In this document: positions 8,179 through 17,031 of the stretch, piece by piece
Layout: the number at the start of each line of letters is the position of its first letter
How positions within the stretch are numbered: position 1 is the stretch's first letter
Assembly (NCBI GenBank): GCA_900544625.1
Contig: UQVR01000008.1
Location: 1-41,294, forward strand
Reading direction: 5' to 3'
Length of the DNA stretch: 41,294 nt
Source: an uncultured Mycoplasmatota bacterium
GTDB lineage: Bacteria > Bacillota_I > Bacilli_A > RF39 > UBA660
Program-made: the position numbers and the translations under genes
Notes under the pieces: model-generated
The model's database searches: none
What the model was told of the DNA's origin: nothing
What the model saw: only the letters and a program-made list of their open reading frames with translations

Positions 8179-8670
8179 TGGATTAGTAGTTGTTGGACAA
8201 GTTGGTTGACTAAATTTACTACTATTATAATCGTGTACATCAGATGCTGCAATATCTACAGACTTTCTTTCACTGTCTTTACCGGTAACACCAGCATTTT
8301 CAATTGCTAGTTTTCCATTATTCATAGATATAGTATATAAATAACTATTACCATGTTTTTCAACTTTAATACTTCCTGCATAGTTTTCTTTTCCTTTAAA
8401 ATCTCCGCTAGCTACTAATTCTGCTATAGTTACACATTTAGCGCCACCTTCTGTTACTGGGAATGATGCTCCTGTTCCTGTTACTTCTCCATTCATAAAG
8501 TAAGATGATGCAGCATTGATTGCTTCATTTGCCTCCATAGCAAATACTTGTTTTCTTGCTTCATTCATTCTTGGAATAATTGCCATAGATGCCATTAAGA
8601 TTACAATAGCTAATACTACGATAACTGCTAGTAATTCGATTAAAGTAAAACCGCTTACATTTTTTTTCAT
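8176..8670 (-). CDS. Type IV prepilin-like protein (orphan pilin)
   Basis: Class III signal peptide with cleavage and methylation motif GFTLIELLAVIVVLA at about 7-21, the hallmark of type IV pilins and ComGC-like pseudopilins, followed by a long N-terminal helix and a variable C-terminal domain (164 residues). The two cysteines, in AKCVTIAEL and QPTCPT, could form a disulfide loop. No prepilin peptidase, assembly ATPase or platform gene is nearby, so the assembly machinery must be encoded elsewhere. The gene is monocistronic with its own promoter and terminator. It could be a minor pilin or a competence pseudopilin. Confidence 0.88.
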   Translation of the reverse strand: MKKNVSGFTLIELLAVIVVLAIVILMASMAIIPRMNEARKQVFAMEANEAINAASSYFMNGEVTGTGASFPVTEGGAKCVTIAELVASGDFKGKENYAGSIKVEKHGNSYLYTISMNNGKLAIENAGVTGKDSERKSVDIAASDVHDYNSSKFSQPTCPTTTNP

Positions 8671-8697
8671 TCTTTATAGACTCCTCTCTACTTTTAA

Positions 8698-8726
8698 ATA
8701 ATACTATAAATAATTACTTTAGTCAA
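8698..8726 (-). promoter_or_regulatory. SigmaA-type promoter of the orphan pilin gene
   Basis: On the minus strand, TTGACT (8721-8726) and TATTAT (8698-8703) are separated by 17 bases, upstream of a GAGAGGAG ribosome binding site and the pilin ATG at 8670. Confidence 0.7.
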
Positions 8727-8789
8727 TAATTTAACAAAAAAAATTCTTTTATAAAATGCAATTTATACTTTAATTATGTATAGTTTTGT

Positions 8790-9011
8790 TTATTTTAATA
8801 CATTTAAAACTGAACTTATTAAATCTATGTTGTCTACGATACTTTCTAATTTATCTGTAGTTCTTTCTTTATATTTCTCTTTCATGTTTGTTGTAAACAT
8901 TTTAAAATCTAATGTACCACGATTTAGATATTTAAAATAATAAGAATTTTGTTTCAGAAGTTCATATTCTTTTGGATTTTGTCTAAACAACATTTGAGTT
9001 TGTAATTTCAT
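8790..9011 (-). CDS. ylbE: YlbE-like protein
   Basis: 73 residues resembling the small Bacillus YlbE family: an N-terminal MKLQTQMLFRQNPKEYELL, an aromatic centre (YYFKYLNRGTLDFKMFTTNM) and a C-terminal helix. The family has no known biochemical role. Adjacency supports the call: in Bacillus ylbD and ylbE are neighbours, and the preceding gene here is ylbD-like, ending one base before this start. AGGA lies upstream of ATG 9011. The individual similarity is weak because the protein is short; the pair makes the assignment reasonable. Confidence 0.75.
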   Translation of the reverse strand: MKLQTQMLFRQNPKEYELLKQNSYYFKYLNRGTLDFKMFTTNMKEKYKERTTDKLESIVDNIDLISSVLNVLK

Positions 9012-9012
9012 T

Positions 9013-9375
9013 TTAATCCTCGAAAAATTTATTTAAAGGACGTGGAGAAACTGGTCCTTTAGCTAAATTCTCTGTGATATTAGGGGTAGGATTTTTCTTG
9101 GTTAAATCTGAGACAAAATCAATAGCTTTTTGAGCTGTATTGATATGACTTTTAATAGAGTCTACATTAACATTTTTAACCATATTTGTTATTTTAGAAA
9201 TGCTATCTTCTACCCCACTTCGATCATCCAGAATATATTTGTTCCAAACAGATTCATCTGTTCCATATAAATCATATAATTCATAAAATTTTTGCCAAGT
9301 CATTTTACCGTTTTGAACATATTTTATTAGTTCTGGTTTTGTTCTTACAAAATTTTTAAACTCTTCTTGTTTCAT
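9013..9375 (-). CDS. ylbD: YlbD-like putative spore coat protein
   Basis: 121-residue protein with the N-terminal YlbD signature EEFKNFVRTKPELIKYVQNGKMTWQ, split here as EEFKNFVRTKPEL and GKMTWQKFYELYDLYG. A helical middle and a proline-containing tail (PVSPRPLNKFFED) follow. YlbD is annotated as a coat-associated protein in Bacillus, so a role in the spore coat is likely but indirect. I choose ATG 9375: AGGTGAT precedes it by about five bases, and the GTG at 9384 would lie inside that site. A sigmaE-like element lies just upstream. Confidence 0.78.
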   Translation of the reverse strand: MKQEEFKNFVRTKPELIKYVQNGKMTWQKFYELYDLYGTDESVWNKYILDDRSGVEDSISKITNMVKNVNVDSIKSHINTAQKAIDFVSDLTKKNPTPNITENLAKGPVSPRPLNKFFED

Positions 9376-9390
9376 AATAATCACCTATAT

Positions 9391-9420
9391 AAGTTTATGA
9401 TAGACAAACAATTTATATAT
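9391..9420 (-). promoter_or_regulatory. Candidate sigmaE-type promoter for ylbD-ylbE
   Basis: On the minus strand, ATA followed by 16 bases and CATAAACT resembles the B. subtilis sigmaE consensus (ATA ... CATACANT) with one mismatch in the -10. It lies close upstream of AGGTGAT and the ylbD start. Coordinates are approximate, and the call rests on pattern similarity only. Confidence 0.4.
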
Positions 9421-9460
9421 TACCAAATTAAATAGTTATTACAATAGTAGCAATATATTT

Positions 9461-11344
9461 TTAATAACTATCATTTACAATAGCAAAAATTGTATTATCA
9501 GGTAATTCAGCTTGTATGGTTTTATTTCCTTTATCTACAAGAATTGGCTCAACAACATCAAATAAATCCGTTTTTATGTTATAGGTTAATAGCATTATGC
9601 CACTCAAATCATCAGTTATTTCTCTAGCACTTAATTCAAACGAATATTTTTCATTTGAATTTGCCTTTATTTTAGAAGAATCTGTAACTTTAAATATATA
9701 TGGCATGTATAAAACCACCTTTTCTTCTAAGTATTCAACCACAAGTTTTCTGTTATTTTTTATAGTTGTATTAGTTATATCTTTATAATCGCTAAACTTA
9801 GAAAGATTACCTTTATAAATAGATTTTATTTTTATTAATGCTTCATCTGTAATATTCTGATAATTAGTTAAATCTTTAAAATTACTTTCAACAAATGGTT
9901 TTACAATTGTTCCATTAGTATAAGTAGTTAAAGGCCAATCAGTGGGGTATATATTAAAATTATCACCGTTAATTATTATTTTCGAAAGTAAAGTGCTACT
10001 TGTTACATCATATCCCCATGTGTTATAGTCGCTCTTTATCCATTCACTTAAAGTCATGCCACTTTTTGCTTGATATTTTGTTCCCTCAAACGTAAACATT
10101 ATTTTATCACTAGTAATAGCACTTTTAACATAGATATTTGAATATTTGCCATTGCTATCCATTATTTTTACAATTATTTTATAAGTGCCAATTTGTAATC
10201 CAGAAAACGTATATAAGTTACTGTCTGACTCAACAAAAGAGTTTCCTCCATCAATTGAATAATAGTATTTTGATATATTATTTGTTCCTTTTGTGGCTGT
10301 TATTGTCGCTGTTATTGAACTTGATGTTGTGCTTGTTTCAACTTTATTGATAATTGGGTATATATATGCATCTGAGTAGTAATTAAATTCATATGTATTA
10401 CTTTTAATTTTGTTCTTATCTATTGCATATGCTAACACCTTATAATCCTTTGAAGCACTAAGATTTGTAAATGTGTATGAACTTGAATTACTTTCTATAT
10501 ATGTCAACGTATTAGTTGCTAATCTATTATTTAATCTTTGGATATTATTTTTATTATCGATCATCGATATATTATTTTTTTCTTCAATTGCATAATAGTA
10601 TTTATCTATTTCATTACTTCCTTTCTCTACATCTAAATTCACTGTTAAATCGTTCCCATTTTTTATAGCATTTAAAGTGTTGATTGTATTCGGAGTATAA
10701 TCATTAAATGAATCTTTTGATATTAATATTTGTCCTGAAAAAGATTTGCCGGCATTCTTACTTTGATCAGTATTGTAATTTATGAATGTTGTTGTTATAT
10801 TCCATTCTTCTATTTTTGTACTTGTGGTTGTAATCTCTTTGTTACTCAAAAGTGTTATTAATCCAGTTTTAGTTGTAATATCAAAACCAGATATTGATAC
10901 ACCTTTACCATCAGTTACTGTTTTATATTCAAGTCCCGAGATACTGGTTATTTCATTATTACTTGCATCTTTTATTGTTAGTATTATTTCAGGATATGTT
11001 GAGTTTGCTGTGTAGCTAAAATTATTATCTGATATATTTAAATATAAATTATAGTGTTCTGTTGCACTATTAGTTTTATCATTTGCAGTTAACATCGCCT
11101 TGGCATAGGTTATATTACTTTGATTACCCTTTCCATCTGCAAAATTTTCTTGATCAATATTTATATTAATTGCAGAACCCGTCTCAAATGTAAATGTATC
11201 AACCGTATTGGCACTAATTTTTATATCTGTTGATTTTCCTTCTCCAGTTTGAGCAGCAAAATATGCATATGTTGAGCCAATTACTAATGCGAATAATCCG
11301 ATAGCTGTTATTATATTTGTTATTATTGTTTTTTTATTTTTCAT
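9461..11344 (-). CDS. Large secreted TasA/camelysin-like protein with FN3-like repeats
   Basis: 627 residues beginning with a basic N-terminus and a hydrophobic core ending GSTYAYFAAQTG, the form seen in SipW-dependent TasA/CalY fibre proteins (TYAYF). Residues about 35-215 form a beta-rich domain consistent with that family. Two fibronectin-III-like units follow, each with a similar core (YYYAIEEKNNIS and YYYSIDGGNSF) and a SYTFTNLSASKDYKVLAYAID-type ending. The C-terminal 200 residues are unassigned. There is no sortase motif or transmembrane anchor at the end, so it is probably released or assembled into fibres. No sipW homologue is visible nearby. Good AAGGAG before ATG 11344. Confidence 0.75.
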   Translation of the reverse strand: MKNKKTIITNIITAIGLFALVIGSTYAYFAAQTGEGKSTDIKISANTVDTFTFETGSAININIDQENFADGKGNQSNITYAKAMLTANDKTNSATEHYNLYLNISDNNFSYTANSTYPEIILTIKDASNNEITSISGLEYKTVTDGKGVSISGFDITTKTGLITLLSNKEITTTSTKIEEWNITTTFINYNTDQSKNAGKSFSGQILISKDSFNDYTPNTINTLNAIKNGNDLTVNLDVEKGSNEIDKYYYAIEEKNNISMIDNKNNIQRLNNRLATNTLTYIESNSSSYTFTNLSASKDYKVLAYAIDKNKIKSNTYEFNYYSDAYIYPIINKVETSTTSSSITATITATKGTNNISKYYYSIDGGNSFVESDSNLYTFSGLQIGTYKIIVKIMDSNGKYSNIYVKSAITSDKIMFTFEGTKYQAKSGMTLSEWIKSDYNTWGYDVTSSTLLSKIIINGDNFNIYPTDWPLTTYTNGTIVKPFVESNFKDLTNYQNITDEALIKIKSIYKGNLSKFSDYKDITNTTIKNNRKLVVEYLEEKVVLYMPYIFKVTDSSKIKANSNEKYSFELSAREITDDLSGIMLLTYNIKTDLFDVVEPILVDKGNKTIQAELPDNTIFAIVNDSY

Positions 11345-11461
11345 ATGTTGTTACTCCTTTTTATATCTTAACTTAACAGTTATTATTTTAACATTTATTA
11401 AATATAATTGTCTACATATATTTAAAGTTTTTATATGTATCAAATAACATTTTAATATAAT

Positions 11462-11493
11462 AAACTCTCAGATCGTTAATGATTTGAGAGTTT
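11462..11493 (-). terminator. Rho-independent terminator after parC
   Basis: Arms AAACTCTCA (11462-11470) and TGAGAGTTT (11485-11493), with an inner ATC/GAT pairing in the loop. It lies immediately beyond the parC stop codon. Confidence 0.85.
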
Positions 11494-11497
11494 AATA

Positions 11498-13987
11498 TTA
11501 TATTTTAAATTCATCTATAAAAGAATCAAATGATAATTGTTCTTCTTTTTTTGGTGGTTTTATCTCTTCAACGTCTTTTGGGGCTTCAAAAGACGTTTTA
11601 GTTAAATCAACTAATTCTTTTTTTAATGCAAATAAATCATAATTAAATTTAACTTGGCTTCCAGTTGATGCAATATCCATGATTGGAATATCACTATTTT
11701 TAAGTTCAAAGATATCAGTATCTATTTTATAAAGGTTAATATCTTTTGTTTCAGTTAGATAAGCAAATAAAATTTTATAATCTTTTGTTTTAGCTTTTTT
11801 AAATAACATGTTACCTTTTTTAGCTCGAGATATTGGTATTATATCTGATAATTTTAATCTTTTAATAGTCTTATAATTTGTATAAATATTTAAATATTCT
11901 TCATTTTTTATTGGACTTGCATAAATACAGTAGTCATCTTTTAAATTTATACCTTTTACACCACTTGCTTTTAAACCTACGATAGGAATTTCATTTGTAT
12001 TAAATCTTAGACATAGACCATTACTTGTTACAAATAACACTTCTTCTTTAGAAATATCAGCATTGATTAATTCATCATTTTCTTTTAATTTGATTGCTGT
12101 CATTGGTTTTGAATATCTTGTTACTTCAAAATCCTTTAATGGAACTTGTTTTGTCAAGCCACTCTTAGTAAATAAAGTTACATTTTTATTTTTATCTTTT
12201 AATACTAGACTAGCAATTATTTTTTCTTGTTCTTTAATCATAATGGTATTACTTATATGTTTTCCTAAATCTTTCCATTTTGTTTCAGGAATTATATGAA
12301 TTGGAACAAATAAATAATTTCCTAAATTGGTAAATAACAATAATGAGTCTTTAGTTGATGCTAAGAATCTACCTGTTACAAAATCTCCAGGTTTTAGTGT
12401 TGTTTCTTCTTCTGATGTTTTGAAACTCTTTTGACTTACTCTTTTTACATAACCTTCATTTGTTACTACCACGATGACTTTTTCATCTGGAATCATTTCT
12501 TTAGCATCTACTTTTATATCAACAATTTCATCTCTGATCTCAGTTTTGCGAGGAACAGCATAATTTTTCTTAATTTCTCTTAGTTCTGATTTCATAACAT
12601 TTTTTAGTTCTGTTTCATTATTTAATATTTTATTGCATTCCTCGATTAAATTTTTTAGTTTTTCACATTCTTCTTCTAGAACTACAATATCCGTATTTGT
12701 TAATCTATAAAGTTGTAATGTTACAATTGCTTCAGCTTGTTCTTCGGTAAATTTATATTTATTAACTAAATTAACTTTGGCATCACTTTTATTTTTACTG
12801 GCACGTATTAATGCTATTACTTCATCAAGAATTGAGATTGCCTTTATAAGACCTGTTGCAATATTATAATTTTTTGTGTAATACGCTAGATCAAATTCAG
12901 TTCTTTTGGTTATAACTTCGCGTTTGTGGGCTATGTAAGCATCTAATATTTCTAAAATTCCTAAAGTTTTGGGGGTTCTATTTACAATTGCTACGCAGTT
13001 GTAGTTATAAGATATTTGTAAATCAGTATTTTTAAGTAAATATTTCATTATTACATCTTTGTTGGCATTAGCTTTTAAATCTATAGCAATTCTTATACCT
13101 GTTCTGTCTGTTTCATCACGGACCTCAGATATTCCTTCAACCTTTTTATCTATTCTAAGACCTTCGATTTTAGCAACGCAAGCTTGCTTATTAACTTCAA
13201 AAGGTATTTCCGTAATAATTATTTGTTCTTTGCCTTTTTCTTTAACAAATTCATATTTAGCTTGAACAATTATTCTGCCTCGACCTGTTTTAAAAGCATC
13301 AATTATTCCTTCTTTTCCGAATGCTATACCACCGGTTGGAAAATCTGGTCCTTTTACTATTTCTAAAATTGTCTCTAAATAACAATTTGGTGAATCAATT
13401 CTTTTGATTGTGGCATCAATTATTTCACCTAAGTTATGTGGTGGAATATTTGTTGCGTATCCAGCTGAAATACCACTTGTTCCATTTACAAGTAAATTAG
13501 GAAATTTGGCAGGTAATACAGTTGGTTCTAGAAATCTATCGTCAAAGTTTGGAGCCCATGAAACTGTTGATTTATCTAAATCTTTTAAAAGTTCGCCACT
13601 TATTTTAGCTAACCTTGCTTCAGTATAACGGTATGCTGCAGGTCCATCACCATCCATTGAACCATTATTCCCATGGATATCTACGAGAATATGATTTTGT
13701 TTCCACCATTGGCTCATTCTAACCATTGCATCATAAACTGATGAATCCCCATGAGGATGAAATTTACCTAGCACATCACCAACCGTGGCAGCACACTTTA
13801 TATAGCCTTTTTCGGCAGTATTTCCCGCTTTATACATAGCGTATAAAATTCTTCTTTGAACTGGTTTTAAACCATCTCTGACATCAGGTATAGCTCTATC
13901 TTGAATAATTTCTTTGGCATAAGCTGCGAATCGTAAAGACATTATTTCTTCTAAGCTATAATCTTCAATTTTTTTAACTATATCCAT
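11498..13987 (-). CDS. parC: DNA topoisomerase IV subunit A (ParC)
   Basis: DNA-cleaving subunit of topoisomerase IV, which decatenates daughter chromosomes with ParE. Visible features are VQRRILYAM, the quinolone-region helix HPHGDSSVYDAMVRMSQ (Ser and Asp retained at the positions mutated in resistant strains), the catalytic Tyr in AAYRYTEARL, FPNLLVNGTSGISAGYATNIPPHN, the coiled-coil tower and a six-blade C-terminal beta-pinwheel. At 829 residues it matches Gram-positive ParC. GEKGYIKCAATVGDVLGKFHP-type residues and pairing with parE favour ParC over GyrA. Start ATG 13987 follows AAGGAGG, ten bases after parE ends. Confidence 0.95.
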   Translation of the reverse strand: MDIVKKIEDYSLEEIMSLRFAAYAKEIIQDRAIPDVRDGLKPVQRRILYAMYKAGNTAEKGYIKCAATVGDVLGKFHPHGDSSVYDAMVRMSQWWKQNHILVDIHGNNGSMDGDGPAAYRYTEARLAKISGELLKDLDKSTVSWAPNFDDRFLEPTVLPAKFPNLLVNGTSGISAGYATNIPPHNLGEIIDATIKRIDSPNCYLETILEIVKGPDFPTGGIAFGKEGIIDAFKTGRGRIIVQAKYEFVKEKGKEQIIITEIPFEVNKQACVAKIEGLRIDKKVEGISEVRDETDRTGIRIAIDLKANANKDVIMKYLLKNTDLQISYNYNCVAIVNRTPKTLGILEILDAYIAHKREVITKRTEFDLAYYTKNYNIATGLIKAISILDEVIALIRASKNKSDAKVNLVNKYKFTEEQAEAIVTLQLYRLTNTDIVVLEEECEKLKNLIEECNKILNNETELKNVMKSELREIKKNYAVPRKTEIRDEIVDIKVDAKEMIPDEKVIVVVTNEGYVKRVSQKSFKTSEEETTLKPGDFVTGRFLASTKDSLLLFTNLGNYLFVPIHIIPETKWKDLGKHISNTIMIKEQEKIIASLVLKDKNKNVTLFTKSGLTKQVPLKDFEVTRYSKPMTAIKLKENDELINADISKEEVLFVTSNGLCLRFNTNEIPIVGLKASGVKGINLKDDYCIYASPIKNEEYLNIYTNYKTIKRLKLSDIIPISRAKKGNMLFKKAKTKDYKILFAYLTETKDINLYKIDTDIFELKNSDIPIMDIASTGSQVKFNYDLFALKKELVDLTKTSFEAPKDVEEIKPPKKEEQLSFDSFIDEFKI

Positions 13988-13997
13988 TTAAACCTCC

Positions 13998-15905
13998 TTA
14001 CTCAGCCCTATAACTATCTTCGAGTGTAAACTCAACATTTTCATTTATCCATTCCTTACGAGGTTCTACCTTATCCCCCATTAGAACTTGAACACGTTTT
14101 TCTGCTAGGGCTGCATCAGTAATTCTTACTCTAATCAAACTTCTTGTTTCAGGATCCATTGTTGTTTCCCAAAGTTGGTCAGGATTCATTTCCCCTAAAC
14201 CTTTGTATCTTTGAATACTATATTTTCCTGTATTATTTAGTTTTATTTCATTTAATTCATCATCACTATAAGCATAGAATCTTTTTTTGCCATAATCAAG
14301 TTTATATAATGGTGGCATGGCAATATAAAGTTTACCATTTTCAATTAAACCACGCATGTATCTATAAAAGAATGTAAGTAAAAGTATTTGAATATGGGCT
14401 CCATCAACATCGGCATCAGTCATAATTATTACTTTATCATAATTAGATTCTGTAGCATCAAATTCTTGACCAATACCTGCACCGATAGTATGAATTAATG
14501 TATTAATTTCTTCATTTTTTATAAGTTCATCTAAAGATGCTTTTTCACTATTTATAACCTTACCTTTTAATGGTAATATCGCTTGGAATTTTCTATCTCT
14601 TCCACTTTTCGCAGAACCACCAGCAGAATCTCCTTCGACGATAAATAACTCATTTATTTTAGGATTCTTACTTTGAGCCGGAGCAAGTTTCATTGATAAA
14701 TTTTTTTCAATTTTACTTTTATTTTTTCCATTTCTAGCATCTTCTCTGGCTTTTCTGGCAGCTTCACGTGCTACTTTACTTTTCATAGCTTTTTCTAAAA
14801 TTGTTGATGCTACTTCTTTATTTTCTTCTAGGAAAAATTTTAAAGATTCATAAGTAATACTTTCTGTTACACTTCTTGCTTCTGGCGTACCTAATTTTCC
14901 TTTAGTTTGACCTTCAAATTGTAATAATTCTTCTGGTATTTTTAAACTTATAACTGCTGATAAGCCTTCACGAACATCTGAACCATCAAGGGTACCATCT
15001 TTAGCTTTAAAGATATTATTATTTTTAGCATAATCATTAAAGGCTTTAGTAATACCAGTTTTAAAACCAACTTCATGAGTTCCACCATCAGAAGTTTTAA
15101 CATTATTTACAAATGATAAAATGTTTTCATTGTAGGTATCTGTATATTGCATTGCTACATTAACTTCGATTTTACTTTTTGTATTACCAAAATTTATAAC
15201 TTTGTGTAAAGTGTTTTTACCCTCATTCATGTATTCAATAAAACTAGTTAAACCATTTTCATAATGAAATTTTGCTTGATGTCCGTCTTCTTCATCGATA
15301 ACCTCGATAGTTAGTCCACTTAGTAAAAAGGCTGACTCTTGCATTCTTTCACAAATTGTTGTATATGAAAAATTACAATTTTTAAATATTGTATCATCCG
15401 GCAAAAATTTAACAATTGTTCCGGTTTTATTACTTTTACCTACGGTATGAAGTGGAGTTTTAACATGTCCTCCATTTTCAAATTCAATTGAAGAAATAAG
15501 ACCATCACGATAAATAACTACTTGCATTTCTTTTGATAAGGCATTAACTACACTAGCACCAACACCATGAAGGCCTCCGGAAACTTTATAACCTGATTCA
15601 CTAAATTTTCCACCAGCATGTAAAATTGTATAAATTACTTCCGGTGTACTTTTTCCTGATGCATGCATACCAATTGGAACTCCACGGCCATTATCCGCGA
15701 CTGTTATACTTTTGTCTTTATTTATAATTACTTTAATATAATTACCATATCCATTTATTACTTCATCTATTGCATTATCTACAATTTCCCAGACTAAATG
15801 ATGCATACCTCTTTTATCAGTTGATCCAATATACATCCCTGGTCTTTTTCGAACTGCTTCTAGACCTTCAAGAATTTTAATCGATGACTCATCATAATTT
15901 GCCAT
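13998..15905 (-). CDS. parE: DNA topoisomerase IV subunit B (ParE)
   Basis: ATPase subunit of topoisomerase IV. GHKL motifs are present: EIVDNAIDEVINGYG, VADNGRGVPIGMHASG and GLHGVGASVVNALS. The transducer contains LQFEGQTKGKLGT, and the Toprim domain shows FIVEGDSAGGSAKSGRDRK and IIMTDADVDGAHI; RYKGLGEMNPDQLWETTMDP closes the protein. About 635 residues and the wording of these motifs fit ParE better than GyrB. I prefer ATG 15905 (MANYDESS) over GTG 15917, although the AAGGA spacing is short. It heads the parE-parC operon. Confidence 0.95.
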   Translation of the reverse strand: MANYDESSIKILEGLEAVRKRPGMYIGSTDKRGMHHLVWEIVDNAIDEVINGYGNYIKVIINKDKSITVADNGRGVPIGMHASGKSTPEVIYTILHAGGKFSESGYKVSGGLHGVGASVVNALSKEMQVVIYRDGLISSIEFENGGHVKTPLHTVGKSNKTGTIVKFLPDDTIFKNCNFSYTTICERMQESAFLLSGLTIEVIDEEDGHQAKFHYENGLTSFIEYMNEGKNTLHKVINFGNTKSKIEVNVAMQYTDTYNENILSFVNNVKTSDGGTHEVGFKTGITKAFNDYAKNNNIFKAKDGTLDGSDVREGLSAVISLKIPEELLQFEGQTKGKLGTPEARSVTESITYESLKFFLEENKEVASTILEKAMKSKVAREAARKAREDARNGKNKSKIEKNLSMKLAPAQSKNPKINELFIVEGDSAGGSAKSGRDRKFQAILPLKGKVINSEKASLDELIKNEEINTLIHTIGAGIGQEFDATESNYDKVIIMTDADVDGAHIQILLLTFFYRYMRGLIENGKLYIAMPPLYKLDYGKKRFYAYSDDELNEIKLNNTGKYSIQRYKGLGEMNPDQLWETTMDPETRSLIRVRITDAALAEKRVQVLMGDKVEPRKEWINENVEFTLEDSYRAE

Positions 15906-15949
15906 ATTCCTTATCACTTCCTAGACCATTATAACAAGAAAAATGAAAA

Positions 15950-15973
15950 AAAATCAACTTTAAAGTTGATTTT
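15950..15973. terminator. Palindromic terminator upstream of parE
   Basis: Perfect palindrome with half-sites AAAATCAACTTT, flanked by A/T runs. It ends transcription of the 16058-16648 gene before the parE operon. Confidence 0.75.
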
Positions 15974-16057
15974 AACCACAATTTAAGAAAAAAGTTTAGA
16001 TTTTTCGTTATCTAAAAATAATCTTTTTAAATTATTATATAGTTTTTTTGATATGTT

Positions 16058-16648
16058 TTATTTCATTGGATATTTTCTTGTTAATTTTAACACTTGCACT
16101 TTGCCTAAATCTTCATTTAAAACTTCACTTGCATTTTTAGTTGAGCCATATTGGGCACAATAATCCTTTGTATCTGATTCAACTCTATATTTTGCTTTTT
16201 CTTTTAAATTTTTTAATTCAGCCTCTAATTGCACACTATTTTTCTCTAAAGACTCTATACTTGATTTTAATTTTTTATTTTTCTTATATCTGCCAATTCT
16301 AGTACCATACAGGGCAATACTAATTGACTCAATAATAGCGTACGTTCCTATTAACATATAAATCAATGATTGTGTTGAAACCACAGGAAATAATTCTATA
16401 CTCAAAAAAATTCCACCACCAATAATTACTAGATTACCAAGTTCACCAAATATTGTATTTGCTTTATTTTCAGTTAATTCACTTTTAGCAGTTATCAATT
16501 CTTGATTTAAATTTTCTAACTCATTTTCTTTTAACAAAATATCTTGAAATTTGCAATTGGTTTCACTTTTTGTAACAACTTTAATTTCACCAAATTCATC
16601 ACTAACTATTCCATAATTATCGCTAATTTGACTTAAATATTCATTCAT
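16058..16648 (-). CDS. Uncharacterised coiled-coil membrane protein
   Basis: 196 residues with no family I recognise. The layout is a short N-terminal domain, a helical segment (about 35-62, LKENELENLNQELITAKSEL), two adjacent membrane spans (about 68-88 and 92-112), then a long coiled coil (about 118-155, SIESLEKNSVQLEAELKNLK) and a C-terminal tail. Both termini should face the cytoplasm. GGAGG precedes ATG 16648, and a TTGACA/TATAAT pair with a loose 19-base spacer lies just upstream. It is monocistronic at the edge of the accessory region. Confidence 0.7.
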   Translation of the reverse strand: MNEYLSQISDNYGIVSDEFGEIKVVTKSETNCKFQDILLKENELENLNQELITAKSELTENKANTIFGELGNLVIIGGGIFLSIELFPVVSTQSLIYMLIGTYAIIESISIALYGTRIGRYKKNKKLKSSIESLEKNSVQLEAELKNLKEKAKYRVESDTKDYCAQYGSTKNASEVLNEDLGKVQVLKLTRKYPMK

Positions 16649-16717
16649 TGTAAACCTCCATATAAATTATATTATCAGAATATTTTCTATTGTCAAGTTA
16701 TTATTCCTAAACTTTAA

Positions 16718-17008
16718 TTAATCTTCTAAAAAGTACTTAGCTAACTTTTTGAAATTTTCTTGACTATTTAAACATGTATCGATTAAATAACCTTTTTCAT
16801 TGTTTGTTTGATACTCTTTTATTCCTCTTATATAAAAAGGTTTATTTCTTTCTTCAATATAAAATGGCATTATGTCATTTACTAGACATTCCCTAAAGAT
16901 TATTATTCTTCCTACCCTTCCATTACCATCTTGAAAAGGAATTTTTCTGAATACATAAAACCACCACATTCTTAAAATAATTTTATCAAAACATATAAAA
17001 GAGTACAA
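16718..17008 (-). pseudogene. Truncated Fic-family C-terminal remnant
   Basis: The frame carries the C-terminal half of a Fic-domain protein: the active-site loop reads KIPFQDGNGRVGRIIIFREC, followed by the typical ending helices to KLAKYFLED. Everything upstream of the active-site helix is missing and the open frame starts in unrelated sequence next to the terminator of the ABC operon. The loop lacks the catalytic His that normally precedes PFxDGNGR, as if one codon were lost. No good ribosome binding site is seen. I read it as decayed rather than a functional short protein. Confidence 0.75.
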
Positions 17009-17010
17009 TA

Positions 17011-17031
17011 AAAAAGGACTTTTCAGTCCTT
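17011..17031 (-). terminator. Rho-independent terminator of the ABC exporter operon
   Basis: Minus-strand stem AGGACT / AGTCCT with a GAAA tetraloop and a following T6 run. It overlaps the permease stop codon. Confidence 0.9.

Noticed and set aside
11498..15905. Reading the topoisomerase pair as gyrA/gyrB
   Set aside because: The operon order parE-parC and residues around the ATPase and cleavage motifs are closer to Gram-positive topoisomerase IV.
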